Below, in pieces: positions 43,216 to 54,475 of a stretch of DNA of 64,000 nt (positions are counted from its first letter, which is position 1; every line of letters starts with the position of its first letter). This DNA comes from Odobenus rosmarus divergens (taxonomy: Eukaryota > Chordata > Mammalia > Carnivora > Odobenidae). A model generated the notes under the pieces. It saw only the letters and a program-made list of their open reading frames with translations. It did not search any database and had not been told where the DNA came from. The DNA lies in assembly GCF_000321225.1 (NCBI RefSeq), contig NW_004451883.1, forward strand, positions 279,500 through 343,499, in the 5' to 3' direction. The position numbers and the translations under genes were made by a program.

Positions 43216-46200
43216 TTCAGCAATGACCACCCAGTTTCTCCATTGGGAAAGCCGAGACTGGCGTCCAGCTTTGGAGAGTAGCTCCGTGGGGAACCAAGGT
43301 CCTGGCGTTTTCCAGCAGGTGGGAGGCGACTCAAGAGCCCGAGAAGTCCCTGGCGCCTGCAGGATTTAAGCAAAGCTCAGGGTCAACCAGAGGACAGGGC
43401 AGTGGGGGCGGAGCTCTGCTGTCCTGGGAGCCTGAGGTCTAGGCCACACACCTCTGGGCAGAGCTGAGGGACGGAGAGGGGCTGGTCGTGACAATGGCCG
43501 ACAGAGACATCCACCTGCAGGGACGCTGAACAGGACATGCTGCTCCTGACAGCTGGAGCCACAACATGCCCAGTAACCAGACACCAGCTCCCCTCTCTCC
43601 AGCACCTTCTCCATGAAACTGTGCTCCAAGCCTCAGCTTCCTTCGCTGCCAAAGAGGTGGAGAGATGAGAAGGTCTCTAGGACCCTCCCCTCCCAGGCTG
43701 TGGCTTCATGTATGACACAGGACACAGATATGACACACACATAACAGGCAAAGGGACTGCAGTGCCCTCCGTGTGGCGTGCAAATCCCCCCCCCAGGGCA
43801 CCCCTCCTGTGTGACCAGCAGCCCACAGGCCCAGAGCTCTGGGGACTGAGGCCCCCGCCCTCCCTGGGGTGCAGGGCGGGCTGGGCGTGACAACTGCCCG
43901 AGGCAGCTCCTGGTAGGGCAGGTCATGTCTGGCCGCCAGCCTGGGGCCAGAGTGTCTGAGGGGCAACCTTGTACCGCCGCGGGAAGGAGAGGACCGCCAG
44001 AGGCCACCAGGCTGCAGCCATGTAGAGCTTCTGTGCAGGGACAGGGTCCCCAGAGGGTGGGCTCCACCCCCTGGATGGAAACACCGAAACAGGAGCAGAG
44101 TGGATCCCTAACAGCAGTGGTGGGCCTGCACCACGGAGAACTCGTGAATGACCCCCCAAGGTCAGAGACTCCTGTGTTCTGGCTAGCGTGGGCCCTGCTG
44201 AGGGGGACGGGAAGGCCTGCCGGGGGCCGGTCCTGTGTTCCGAGGTGCCCGCCAGCTCTGCGCAGAGCCGGAAGGCAGCCTGGAGACGGAGCGCAGAGGA
44301 CTCCCACCCAGGACGTGTCAGGGAGGCCTGGTGTTGCTGCCTACTGACGGATCAAGACCATAAGCATGGTGTTAGGAAGGAAGCAAAGCAGGTAACTTGC
44401 CATCGCTGCAAGAGCTAATTCAGGAAATAACCACTGTCACTGTTAGGAAAGCGATCCTGAACCCAAGATGCTACTCCATTTGTATAAGCAGAGTGAAGGC
44501 ACTTCTGGGCAGGATGGGCGCATAGACCCAGACATGAGACAGGCACTGTAACATCGGTGAACCCGCAGTACAAGTCCCCCCGAGAATTACACGGGGGCTG
44601 TGCAAGAGACCGCCAGAAATATAGCAAGCAGTGACAGGGTCCCATCTGTCAGTCGGAGGAACAAGTGGATGTGTGTTTTACTTCAGATAGTATCCGGTGT
44701 CGTCTACCATTACACACTGCTGCATTTACATGAAGGGAAACCAGGGGGTCTGTCCTGCATCCGACTGCTTTCTTCAGCTTAGGAATCTGGTCCAGAATGC
44801 ATCAGCATGGACAGATTTTGTGAAGTTTCCATTTAATGTTTGAAGAAAGCAGTAGTGCTCATATGTTGATTGTTGCTTATAAATACATATGCTTAATATC
44901 TTTAGAGATCTCCTCCATCCGACACAACATGTGGTGAGGAAAGACGTTCCTCCATGGTCGGCCCTCACGTGCAGATACTCTGATCAAAAGGCGGCTCTCA
45001 GGGACAGCCCCGGATCCCTGGGATTGTGCACAAACGTCTGTGTTGACATTGCTTACGTGCATCTTTGCATGAATCATAACTCCAGCTACTCAACATTCCC
45101 AATAGTCTTTTTTGTGTACCTGAAAAAAATAAGTTGGGCCAAGAGAAAACCAAAAACAAAATGCATCATAATTTGTATTAAATTGCTCACTGTCCAAGTT
45201 GGATATCACACGTTATGACACAGACCTTTCAGATCCAAGCCACCCGCAGGAATAGCTCCTGCATCCATGTACTCCCCCTGGCTCCAGTACTAAACTTCTC
45301 AGCCTACAAAACAAGGTGGGCCAGTTTAGACATCAGCAGGGCCCAGGATGTGTGTAGATGGTCAAGTGGTTGGAAGGTGCGGGGGGGGGGGAGGAAACCC
45401 CAGAAATTCAGCTGAGAGGCATCATGCGTCAACGCCAGTGCATTGAGCTCTCCTCCCATTTTGCCACCATTGGTGTGTCTGCATTCTGTCATAGGACATC
45501 CTTCTCCAGTGGCCTGAGTCATCCTGCTTGGTTCCACTAAAAACCACCTTCCTCTAACAGCACCTGTAATCAACATTTTATAGTGTTGGATTTATGGAAA
45601 AGTTAATAGCTAGAAGGAAGGAAAATCCTTCTGTTTTTGTTTTAAAACTAGTCTAAAGCAATTACAAGATTTTATGTTGCACGTGATGTATCAGAGGGGA
45701 CTTCTGGTTGCACACAACAGTATGACCTGGGACACTTTAAGCAGAAGAGCAAATTTCTGCTGGGCTGCTGGGACATCTTTTAAGGACAGGGCTGGCAGGC
45801 GTGGAACCAGAGAAGGGAGATGCGTCCTCCCTCATCTGCTTCACACGGGCCAGTGGAGCCACATGGTGGACGTGTCCTCAGTTTCACCACCCACACAAAT
45901 TTCAACTTCTTCTCTGCTCTGGTGCGCAATTCCAATGGGGGACCTGGATGGTGGCAGAAATCAGATGGCACCGTCAATTAGGGTAATTCCAGGAGGGTTT
46001 AATGAAGAGACTAGTTGCTAAGAGAACCACAAGGGACAGTGTAATGCCCCAGGCTGGTAACAGCGGGGTGGCAGGCCCCTAGCCTGAAAGGGTGAGGCAG
46101 ACATGGGGAGCTACGACCTCAGGGGGGACACAGCCCGAGACAGGAAGGCAGCAGGAACAGAGCCACGGAATAGGTACCCCGGCTGGTGACCCCCCACTCC

Positions 46201-46589
46201 TCCCCATCTCCTGCAGGGCTTCCCCACAGGCCAAACTCCATGGGGAACCGGAAGGCAGGAGGCAGCCTGACATTGGCCACACTGGGCCGCTTCCCACCAC
46301 AGAAAGCAGGTGGACGACGCCACGCAGCACCTGTAAGAGCCCCGGAAGTACCTGCACAGGAAGACCCTGATTGGCCCAGCTTGGATCATGTGCCCAGCCC
46401 TGAGCCAATCGGCTGAGACCGGGGAGGAGTCTAGTGTACCAATATGGCAGCCCCCATGCGCGTGTGGACGCGGGGGGGGGGCAGATGGCACGTGCGGAGA
46501 CTGCCCCCCCCCACGCCTCTCTTAAAAAAGTCACAACCGTGTCGTAGCATCAACCAGAGCACGGGGGCCAGCGATCCCCAAGCACGGTA
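43216..46589. other. non-coding sequence
   Basis: GC-rich at both ends, with an AT-richer stretch at 44780-45220. Part of 45700-46060 (CTTCTGGTTGCACACAACAG, CTTTAAGCAGAAGAGCAAAT, GGGTAATTCCAGGAGGGTTT) looks like an old repeat I cannot name. An 11-G run lies at 45381 and a 10-G run near 46472. No credible gene. Confidence 0.4.
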
Positions 46590-46870
46590 CCCTCGTCCAT
46601 TCTGAACTCGGGGCGATGCCCTAATTCGGCCGGTCCCGAGCATCCTCCATCGGCGCAGCTCTGGGCTCTGCAAGAGCGAAGGCTGGTCCCAGCAGATCTG
46701 GGGTGGGGGGTGCCGAGGGGGGCGGGGGCAGAGCTGGGACCCGGGGCTGAGGCGGGGCGGGGGGCCGGTTGCCGGCGTGGAGCCCGGGCGCTGGGCGGCA
46801 CTTGCAGCCCTGGCTTTGAAGACCCTGGGAGGGGTACGAGGGGAATCGTGTATCTTGTTTTGTTACTGTG
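46590..46870. promoter_or_regulatory. CpG island, possible promoter
   Basis: I count about 25 CpG dinucleotides in 46561-46860 in very GC-rich sequence, close to the expected number for its composition, so it is not CpG-depleted. GC boxes GAGGCGGGGCGGGG and GGGGGGCGGGGGC lie at about 46720-46765. Such islands usually mark promoters. There is no TATA box and no clear first exon on either side. Confidence 0.55.
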
Positions 46871-47604
46871 CTCCTGAGCCTCAGGGCCGGCGGCCGGTCA
46901 GAGGTCCCCGAGATCTGGAGCCGGGCTGGGCTCCCTGGTGCGAGGCAGCCTGGAACCCCCTGGCCGTGCAGGAAGGCAGCAGGGATGGAGGGCCGCGTGC
47001 CGGCGCCATCCTGGGCATCCCTCAAAAGGATGAACACGGGCTCCTGCGGCCAGAGTGTCATCACTTCATGACATCTGGGCTCCACAGCCTTTCCTAGGCC
47101 AGAGACCTCGGCTGCCATCTGTCCTCCCAGGTGTAGGGGGAGGGGAGGGAAGGGCAACCAATCAAAGCCTAGCCTTGCCATCCTCCCCCCTATCCTTCCC
47201 CCTGCCCCTTCCAGCACCCTGAGCCCAGAAGGGTGGTCCCCTGAAGAAGCCACCTCAGACACTCTGCATGTCCCCCTGTTCCCCTCCCCACAGCTGGATT
47301 TCCAGAACCAGGAGCTAATGCTGCAGACTAGGAGCTTTGCTCCCAGTGAACTTGAACCCCTGGGGATTCCCAGCCCCCAAAGGGATCAGGACCCAATAGG
47401 TCCACCCAGGGGGCAGGCGGCCAACATCAGAACCAGAGACTGCCCTTCCCCTCCTTTCTCTCCGCACATGAAGCGCGTGGGCATTTCTCGTGATTTGTTC
47501 CTGCTGGCTAGCATTGTTTCAGCGTGTGTAAGGGAAGAAGGTGTGCCCCTGCAGATCAGGGGAGGGAGGGGTCTGTAAAAAGAACAGGAGTCATCCTAAG
47601 AAAG
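46871..47604. other. GC-rich non-coding sequence
   Basis: Downstream flank of the CpG island. The frames open here lack domains. Confidence 0.45.
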
Positions 47605-47730
47605 CGCGGCTGGCATTTATTCTGTACTTCGTGTGTGCTGGGCATCTCTGTGCCCTCTCTCCCGGGGGCGGGGGGGCGGGGGATTATGACCCCCTTTCAC
47701 AGAAGGCAGCATCAAACGGGACATGGCACA
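47605..47730 (-). mobile_element. MIR SINE fragment, reverse orientation
   Basis: 'GGCTGGCATTTATTCTGTAC', 'CGTGTGTGCTGGGCATCTCT' and 'GACCCCCTTTCACAGAAGGC' follow reversed MIR. A G-rich insertion (GGGGGCGGGGGGGCGGGGG) splits it. Confidence 0.6.
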
Positions 47731-50499
47731 TAACCCGGTCCCGGGATGTGGTTGGTAGATGGTAACTTTCATTCTGGAGAAAAGGAGTCTCCAGACTCAC
47801 CAAGGTCAGCTCGGAGAGGCTGGTGGGCCTTAGGTGTTGAACCACCAGGCCACCTTGCCCCACCCCTGCCAGGCAGAGAAGGTTCTGGGCCTCAGATACC
47901 ACATAAGGAAGAAGCCCATGTTCGTGGGGTGGGGTAAGCACTGGATCGCCCCCAAACTGACTGGAACAGGCTTCCTGGGGTGGTGGGGTGTGGTCCTCAT
48001 ACCTCTGGAGGAAGGGTTACTGTGTTGGAGCAGCGAGGGAGCGGGCTCTGCTCTGGGGGCGGCCTGAGCCCAAGGTGCAGATGGCAGAGAAACTTGGATC
48101 TAATGCTGAACGTTACTGTGCTTACATTTCTGAAAAATAAATACTGTGTTCACCCAAAGCCCTTATTACAGCTTTCTCTGCCGGGTCCTTCAAGCCTGGG
48201 GCGGGGGGTGACTCCGGAGATGCGTCAGGAGGTCAACCTAGCGGCTCACAACTACCGTTTTCTCCCTAATGAGTAGACTAGACTGGAAGAGAATGACACA
48301 GAAGATGCCGGATTGCGTGGTCCCCAGTGGGGACTGTTCTGTGAGGGGTCTCTTCTGTTACACACAGTGACACATACACATGGACACAGGGTGGGGCCAT
48401 CCTATAAAATACGTCCTCACTCTGTATGAACGCCCTGGCTTTCACAGGGTCCGGTGAGCGGCTTATGGGGCCACGGGGGATGTGACCAAGCCAGCTGCAG
48501 GTGGCGGGGGGTTCCCTGGCTTGGACCAACACCTTGGGAGTCAGACCTGGAGGGCTCCTGGGGGCAAGTCCCCGGGAATGGGCAGGACTCCTGGGGAGGG
48601 CTCTGGGGTTCCCTGGTGCAGGTCTGCCTTGACTTTGAACCACAGTAAGAGCACAACAACATTTGGGTTGCAGTTGGTTGTTCCATTCATCTGAACAACA
48701 CCCTCTCAGGTCAGCCACCTGCCTGCTTCATAGACGGTGGACTAAAAGCCCAGAGCTGAGAGGAGTGGTGAGTGACAGCAGGGGAATTCAAGAGCGTCTT
48801 CTTGGCTCGGTTCTCGGATCTCAGTGAACCTGTCTGATGGATTTCTTGAGACAGTGGGCTGCTTGAGGAGGCCTTGAACTCTGCAAGGCATTCTCCAGGA
48901 ACATGACCATGTTAACTAGGGACGCCACGAGACTTCTCTTGCACTAAACAGAGCAGGGAGACACCTGTGAAACTTGTCTGGAGATGACCTCGAAGGGCGT
49001 TGGCCACTGCAGCCCAGCACGCCCTGTGACCGTCTGTGACGTGGCCGGGCAGCTCTAGATCCTTCGGGATCGAGACTCCGAGATCGAAGGTGTGCTTCTC
49101 TGTAAGGCCGCAGGTAAGCACATCTTCCGAAGAGGGCCAGACACGGCCCTGTTTATAAAGAGAGCTGGTCTGGAAACACTTGATAAGGAAGAACATGGGA
49201 AGTAGACCTATTACAGGTAGGTCAGAAAATTTCTGCAGTTTGGACGACGTGTGCAGGGTCTGCCATTTCTTGCAGTTTCCTTCCCCACCGTCTCTCCCCT
49301 GCTCACAGAGGGCTCTGTGCTAGTTGGTAGCTGTCGGTGCCTACGAGGCCCCGAGGAAACAGGATCACCGGAGCGAGGAGGAGGTGGGGAAACCCAGGAG
49401 CTCTTCTAGATGCAGGGGGTGCTGGGGTGGGGGGGGACTTCGTGGCATTGCAATCCCAGCAAATCAGCGTCGCCTTCCTGGCACATGGGAGAGGCGCGTG
49501 TCTGACCACAGAGAGCCTGCGGCGGGCGGGCAGCACAGCGCTGCCCGTACGTAACGGGGCGTCTGCTCGTCCCTGAGAGCCAGGCTGTCCAGAGAGGTGG
49601 GGCTGCCCCAGGAGCACGTCCAGGAGCACGACTGAACAAGTCCAGCAGGGCCCAGAACTGAGCACACAAAGTAGTAATGACAGATGGGAAGATGGGCCCC
49701 CACCGGGGCAGAGGGAGCCTCCACGCACCCCGTTCTCTGTGCACCCCACCTCCTGCCGGCTGCCCTCTCCAGGCCCCACGTGCTGACCCTGGGGCCAGGC
49801 CCCTCGGCTCTGCAGTGAGCTTTCCTTGCTGGGCCTGCTTCTCTCCATGCTTTGTGGTCAGAGGCAGGCAGGGCCAGGCGTGGGACGGGCTCACGGGATA
49901 GCTGGTCCCTCCCAAAATGCTTCGCCACGTGACTGCCGGCAAGATGGGCTTGGGGCCTGGACCGGGCCACCCGAATGGGCCCTGAGCTCATACGTGTCGC
50001 CCGTCCTGGGCAGGTCAGGGGTGGAGCGGACCTTCTGAGGGCTGCTCTGGGGGGGAGGGGGTGCGTCCATCCAGGACCCAGTCCCCCTGCAGTGTCGGGA
50101 AAGGGGCCACCATCAGCAGCCCGTGGGGCCGCCTTGGTGAATGAACTACTTTGTGTGCTCTTCTCTGCGGAAGCAGCTCGGGCCAGGGTCTCCGTCGGGC
50201 CTGGGGAGCCTCCGCTGCCTTCCCGACTGGAAACGTGGTGGGATCCCAGAACCCCGCCATGGAACCACATGTCTCCAGCCTCCTGGTGCCCTGCCACTCG
50301 CCGATCCTCAGTTTCTGGGGAAGTCCTCCTGCTCCTAAGACAGGTATCTAAGGCTCTCATTGGAACGAATCTGGGGTCACAGCAGGACCGCTGATTCCCA
50401 GCTGTACTCTGCAGGGGGGCGTGGAGGGGGGTCCCCACGTGTTCTCATTGCCGCTCCCTGTGCGCCCAGGCCCCTTGCCCCTCACCCGCCTCACACGCC
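47731..50499. other. GC-rich non-coding sequence
   Basis: The longest frame is minus 49464-50438 (324 codons), R/P/S/G-rich and overlapping two other long minus frames in the remaining phases as well as plus frames. No named repeat. An AATAAATACTG word at 48138 has no transcript attached. Confidence 0.45.
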
Positions 50500-50632
50500 A
50501 TCTGTCTTAGGCAGGCCCGACACGTGCTAGTGTGAGTCCTGTTATAGTCTTGACAGGAGGGGAAACTGAGGTCTCGCCCCAGCCCCGGCCATAAGACCGG
50601 GCTTAGGCTTGAACAGGGGGCCCGCTGGCTGG
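50500..50632 (-). mobile_element. MIR SINE fragment, reverse orientation
   Basis: 'CACGTGCTAGTGTGAGTCCT', 'GGAGGGGAAACTGAGGTCTC' and 'AAGACCGGGCTTAGGCTTGAA' resemble reversed MIR (gtgctaagcgctttac, gatgaggaaactgaggcac, gccgggattcgaacc). Confidence 0.5.
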
Positions 50633-51569
50633 CTCCTGCTGTGCCAACCACCAGCAGAGGACCCAGGCTCTCCACTAAGCGCCACAGACTGTGTCAGAGA
50701 GCTGTGGATGTGAGGAGGACACGCGGCACACTGCCCGGCCCCTGGAGGGTCAGCCAGCCGCGGGCAGGGAGGGTGGCCGGGGGGGGGGGGGGCAGCGCAG
50801 AACCTCCCCAGCAGGACGGGATGGACGGGCAGCCTCGGGAGTCTGCAGCAGGCCAGGTGGGGAGATGTGGAATGTTCCAGATGGGGCTGTTCCTCAAGGC
50901 CTTAGGGGAACGGTGTCTGTGCCCGGCCAACTGGGCCTGAATCACGGGGACCCACTCCCGGGCCTGCTCTGGGCACCGGGGATTGTTGCCCCCTCAAAAT
51001 GCACATTATGGGGGTTCCACTCAGACCACAAGTCTTCCCATGCACGTCAGTGCCTGCACCATCGGGGGAAATCCAACCACGAACATTCTCTGCTGGGGTC
51101 CAGATGGCCTCCTTGCGGCCACGGACCACAGGCTTTAAAGCAGAGAAGACCACGGAGGCCTTCGTGCAAGAAGATGGAACCGGCGGGACTGCGCGCGGCT
51201 CTTGTCACCCCAGAGTGAACCTCGTGCCCCCCGAGGCTGCTCTTCCACGGCCACGTGTGTGAGGCCGCCTTCCTGAGTCCAGGGGTTTCTCCGTTGACAC
51301 ACGCACGCCAGAAGCCCCGGGAATGTCTGGGGATGGAACTCCCCCCGGGGACAGGTAACCAGCAGCAGGACTCAGGGTCGGGATCCTGCAGTGAGGGTTT
51401 CGGGGCCACACAGACGCTGTTGGTATGAGGCTGGATCGGACAGTACTGGAGCCCCGGGCACACCAAACGGGTGGGGGTTTTGCTTTACAGGTGGGGCTCA
51501 CAAAGCTGGGACCGGCCTAACTACAGGGCAGGAGAGACCAGGCAGGTGCTCTGTTCTTTGCTCGAATCT
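50633..51569. other. GC-rich non-coding sequence
   Basis: Contains a 15-G run at about 50778. No gene or named repeat. Confidence 0.45.
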
Positions 51570-51628
51570 CCCTCCCCCTCCTCCCTCCTCTCTCCCCACT
51601 CCCTCTGCTTTCCCTCCCCCCTCCACAG
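51570..51628. repeat. polypyrimidine tract
   Basis: About 60 bases almost entirely C and T on the plus strand (CTCCCTCCCCCTCCTCCCTC and onward), just before the L1 nest. Could form intramolecular triplex DNA. Confidence 0.8.
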
Positions 51629-51629
51629 A

Positions 51630-51667
51630 CTCAGATGTAAAATGTAAATCTATAAAATTCTTAGGAA
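51630..51667 (+). mobile_element. older L1 ORF2 3' part, left piece of a nest
   Basis: 'AAATGTAAATCTATAAAATT' and 'CTTAGGA' match the ORF2 C-terminal region (gtaaaactataaaactcttagaa). It continues beyond the young L1 at about 52150. Confidence 0.55.
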
Positions 51668-52145
51668 ACAGCCCAGATGTCCATCTGCAGATGAATGGAT
51701 AAAGAAGATGTGGTATATACACACAATGGAATATTATGCAGCCATCAGAAAGAATGAAATCTTGCCATTTGCAACGGCGTGGACAGAACTAGAGGGTATG
51801 ATGCTGAGTGAAATAAGTCAATCAAAGACATGTATCATATGATCTCACTGATATGAGGAGTTTAAGAAACAAAACAGATGAACATAGGAGAAGGGAAGGA
51901 AAAATAAGACAAAAACAGAGAGGGAGACAAACCATAAGAGACTCTTTAGAGAACAAACTGAGGGTCGCTGGAGGGGAGGGGGTGGGGGGATGGGGGATGG
52001 ACATTCAGGAAGGCACGTGATGGAATGAGCCCTGGGTGTTGTATGCAACTGACGAATCACTAAATTCTGCCCGTGGAACTAAAAACACAACAAAAACAAA
52101 CAAAAAAGGAATAAAAAGAAACTTGAACTATCAAAAAAAAAAAAA
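51668..52145 (+). mobile_element. 5'-truncated carnivore L1 3' end with poly(A)
   Basis: 'CAGATGTCCATCTGCAGATG', 'AATGGATAAAGAAGATGTGG', 'TATTATGCAGCCATCAGAAA', 'TGATGCTGAGTGAAATAAGT', 'CATGTATCATATGATCTCAC' and 'CTAAATTCTGCCCGTGGAAC' are landmarks of the carnivore L1 3' end. It ends in a 13-A tail at 52133-52145. Little diverged, hence fairly young, and truncated so far that only the last piece of ORF2 and the 3' UTR remain. I could not fix a target duplication. Confidence 0.9.
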
Positions 52146-52149
52146 CCCC

Positions 52150-52735
52150 AGCACAGAAGCAGCCCTGGGGATTGAGGCGAGGGAAGCGTTCCTAGACTTG
52201 ACGCCAAAGCACAATCCGTAAGAGGAAAAATGAGAATATCGGACTTGGTGAAACCTGCAAACTTCTGCTCCGAGAAAGCCCCTCCGGGGGTCTGCGGCAT
52301 GGGCCAGGTGACAAAGGACTTGCATCTGCACGTGCAAGGAGCTGGAATCTCAACACCATGCAGTTAAAAAATGCGCAAGGGACATGTGAGCAGTCTTTTC
52401 AGCAAGAACAGAGGACAATTAGCACATGAAAAGATGCTCAACATCATTAGTCACCAGGAAAATGCAAATTAAGACCCCAGGTGGAATGGTGCTCCTCACC
52501 TTGTGGGACAGGGGCTGGTGAGGAGGCTGAGAAAGTCCCTGCTGCCGGATGGTGGGAAGGAGGGGTGGCCCTCTGGGGGACGCTCTGGAGTTTCTTACTA
52601 AAACCGAAACATACAGTCATAGGGTAGGATCCAGTAGTCTCACTACTGGGTACGCACCCCAGAGAAACGAAAATCATGCCCACCCAAAACATACGAACAT
52701 TTGTGCACGTATGTTCACGGCAACTAGGGGAGGTC
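52150..52735 (+). mobile_element. older L1 ORF2 C-terminal part, right piece of the nest
   Basis: 'CGTTCCTAGACTTGACGCCA', 'AAACTTCTGCTCCGAGAAAG', 'GGACAATTAGCACATGAAAA', 'GATGCTCAACATCATTAGTC', 'GAAAATGCAAATTAAGACCC' and 'CTACTGGGTACGCACCCCAG' follow the end of L1 ORF2. Frames are broken and an indel removes part of the middle. Confidence 0.85.
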
Positions 52736-53195
52736 GGGCGGGACCCATATGTGCTGATTGTGCCATTTCCTGTGCACCTACAATCATTGTAAAAGTAAAG
52801 CAAACGAGCAGACAAAACACCAGTCAGTACCCAGGTAAGCAGGGCTAGAAGCCAGGAAGGCCCACCTCCGCGGCCTGGGGAAGCTGCCTCCCTGCTCCGC
52901 TCCCGCATCATTCCCCAGGACAGGCAGAAGGGCGTCTGCGCCGAATAACAAGAGAAGCAAACAAGTGTAACAGGGAAAAAAGCAGGTAAGAATGCCATAT
53001 TGAAGCTGTAATCATTCCAGAAACAGAAGAAAAATTATACCCAAGGTACTTTTCTGTTGCAAAGAAATCAAAGAGCAGGTGAACTCCATGAATCACGAGA
53101 GCCAAGAGAAGACAAAGGTGAGATGAGAAAACAGGGCTGGAAAAGACAAGAAAACAAAGACAAAAAGTGAAAAAGCCGAATCAGCTCCGCACGGG
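52736..53195. other. non-coding sequence between L1 nest and CpG island
   Basis: Purine-rich. May include more unrecognised L1 or a retroposed tail. No coding frame is credible. Confidence 0.4.
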
Positions 53196-53530
53196 GCCCA
53201 GTAATCCCACTCGTGGACCCCTCCTCTAAGCGCGGCCCTCCCTGCAGCCCCGGGACGCCCCCGCCCCGAGGGCGGCAGACCCAGGCTGGCGGTGCCGGCT
53301 CCAGGGATGCTCCCCCCGCCCGCGGGAGAAGCCGCGCAGGTGCAGCGGGGCGTGGGGCTCCTGCTAGCCGCGCCCCCAGCTGTGACGGTGGGCGGCTGGC
53401 TTCCAACCACACTGCCCGGGTGGCCGGGTCCAGGGCCCTGGCTGAGAGGCTACCTGTTCTATTGTGAGTTACACGGCAGCTCCAGGTGCGCCCGCCAGCC
53501 CCGGCGCCTCTCTCCTCATCAGTCTGCCGC
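53196..53530. promoter_or_regulatory. CpG island, possible promoter
   Basis: About 28 CpGs in 335 bases by eye, with CGCGG, CCGCGCAG and CCCGCGGG words and a GGGGCGTGGGGC GC-box-like site. No TATA box and no recognisable first exon. Confidence 0.5.
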
Positions 53531-54399
53531 TTGGAGCACTGGACCCTCTGCATTCTGCGGCTTCGGAGCCCCAGCCTGGGTCCTCACCCCGTGAGCTCTG
53601 CCAGCCATGCCTCCAGATGCTTCGGGGCGGGGGCCGCCCCTGCCTGCCCCTGGACCCCAGGACCCCCGCCCCCCCCCATGGGGTCAGGAGCCCTGCTGGC
53701 CAGCCCCTGCGCCCCGGGCACCTCCCCAGTACAACGGGGTCAGGGGCCCTGCCCCCAGCCTGCACTCACTCTCAGCTGCCGGAGCCTTAGGAAGCAGCGT
53801 CCAGGCGTGCTCCGGGGCTCCTGCCTCCTCCTAAACACGGAGGGCAGGAGCGTCCTGTCTGACCCTCGCGTCCCTGGGACCCGCGGCATGGACCATGACA
53901 ATGGGCCTGGTGGGCCGCGTGGGGGCCCACACGGGGTCCCGCTGCCTGGTGGCCACCACCCGCTCCAGAGGCAGGACGAGGGACGGGACAGGACGACGGA
54001 TGGACACCTGGGCCCAGAGGTGAGTCAGGGGGACTGGGAGTGTGAAGGACGGCACCTGCCGGGGTGTGCGGTCCCCTGGGCCTGCTCTCAGGGGGGCCCC
54101 TCCCCAGTGCCTGTGGAAGAAGCAAAGTGTGAGCACCCCATTTCTTGTCTGGAAACCTTACTTAATTGGCTGTGATTTTCCTTCGTGTTAGAAGGCCCTC
54201 CTCACTCAGCACATCTGACCGGGGCAGTGACACAGCCCCCCAGCCCCGGCCTGCAGGGTCGCTGCCCCCAACGGTCTCCAGAGCTCAGCGCCCCGCCCTC
54301 CACCTGCAGGGCTCATCCCCATCTTCTGGAAGGCTCTCCACTGGTCCGGTCCATGCCTTGCGGAGGGAAGCCTCCAGGTTACACCCACCCCACGGCGGT
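53531..54399. other. GC-rich non-coding sequence
   Basis: A 229-codon plus frame (53486-54175) overlaps minus frames of about 100-112 codons. P/S/G-rich, no domain. Confidence 0.45.
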
Positions 54400-54475
54400 C
54401 CGCAGCGGCCATGGCTGTCCCTGCTGGCCGCCCAGGGCCTGGCACACAGTAGGTGCTCAGCACACACAGTCACTG
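54400..54475 (+). mobile_element. L2 or MIR tail fragment
   Basis: 'GCCCAGGGCCTGGCACACAG' and 'TAGGTGCTCAGCACAC' match the shared tail words of L2 and MIR. Too short to separate the two. Confidence 0.5.

Noticed and set aside
49464..50438. 324-codon minus open frame
   Set aside because: Overlapping long frames exist in other phases and on the opposite strand; composition R/P/S/G-rich, no domain.
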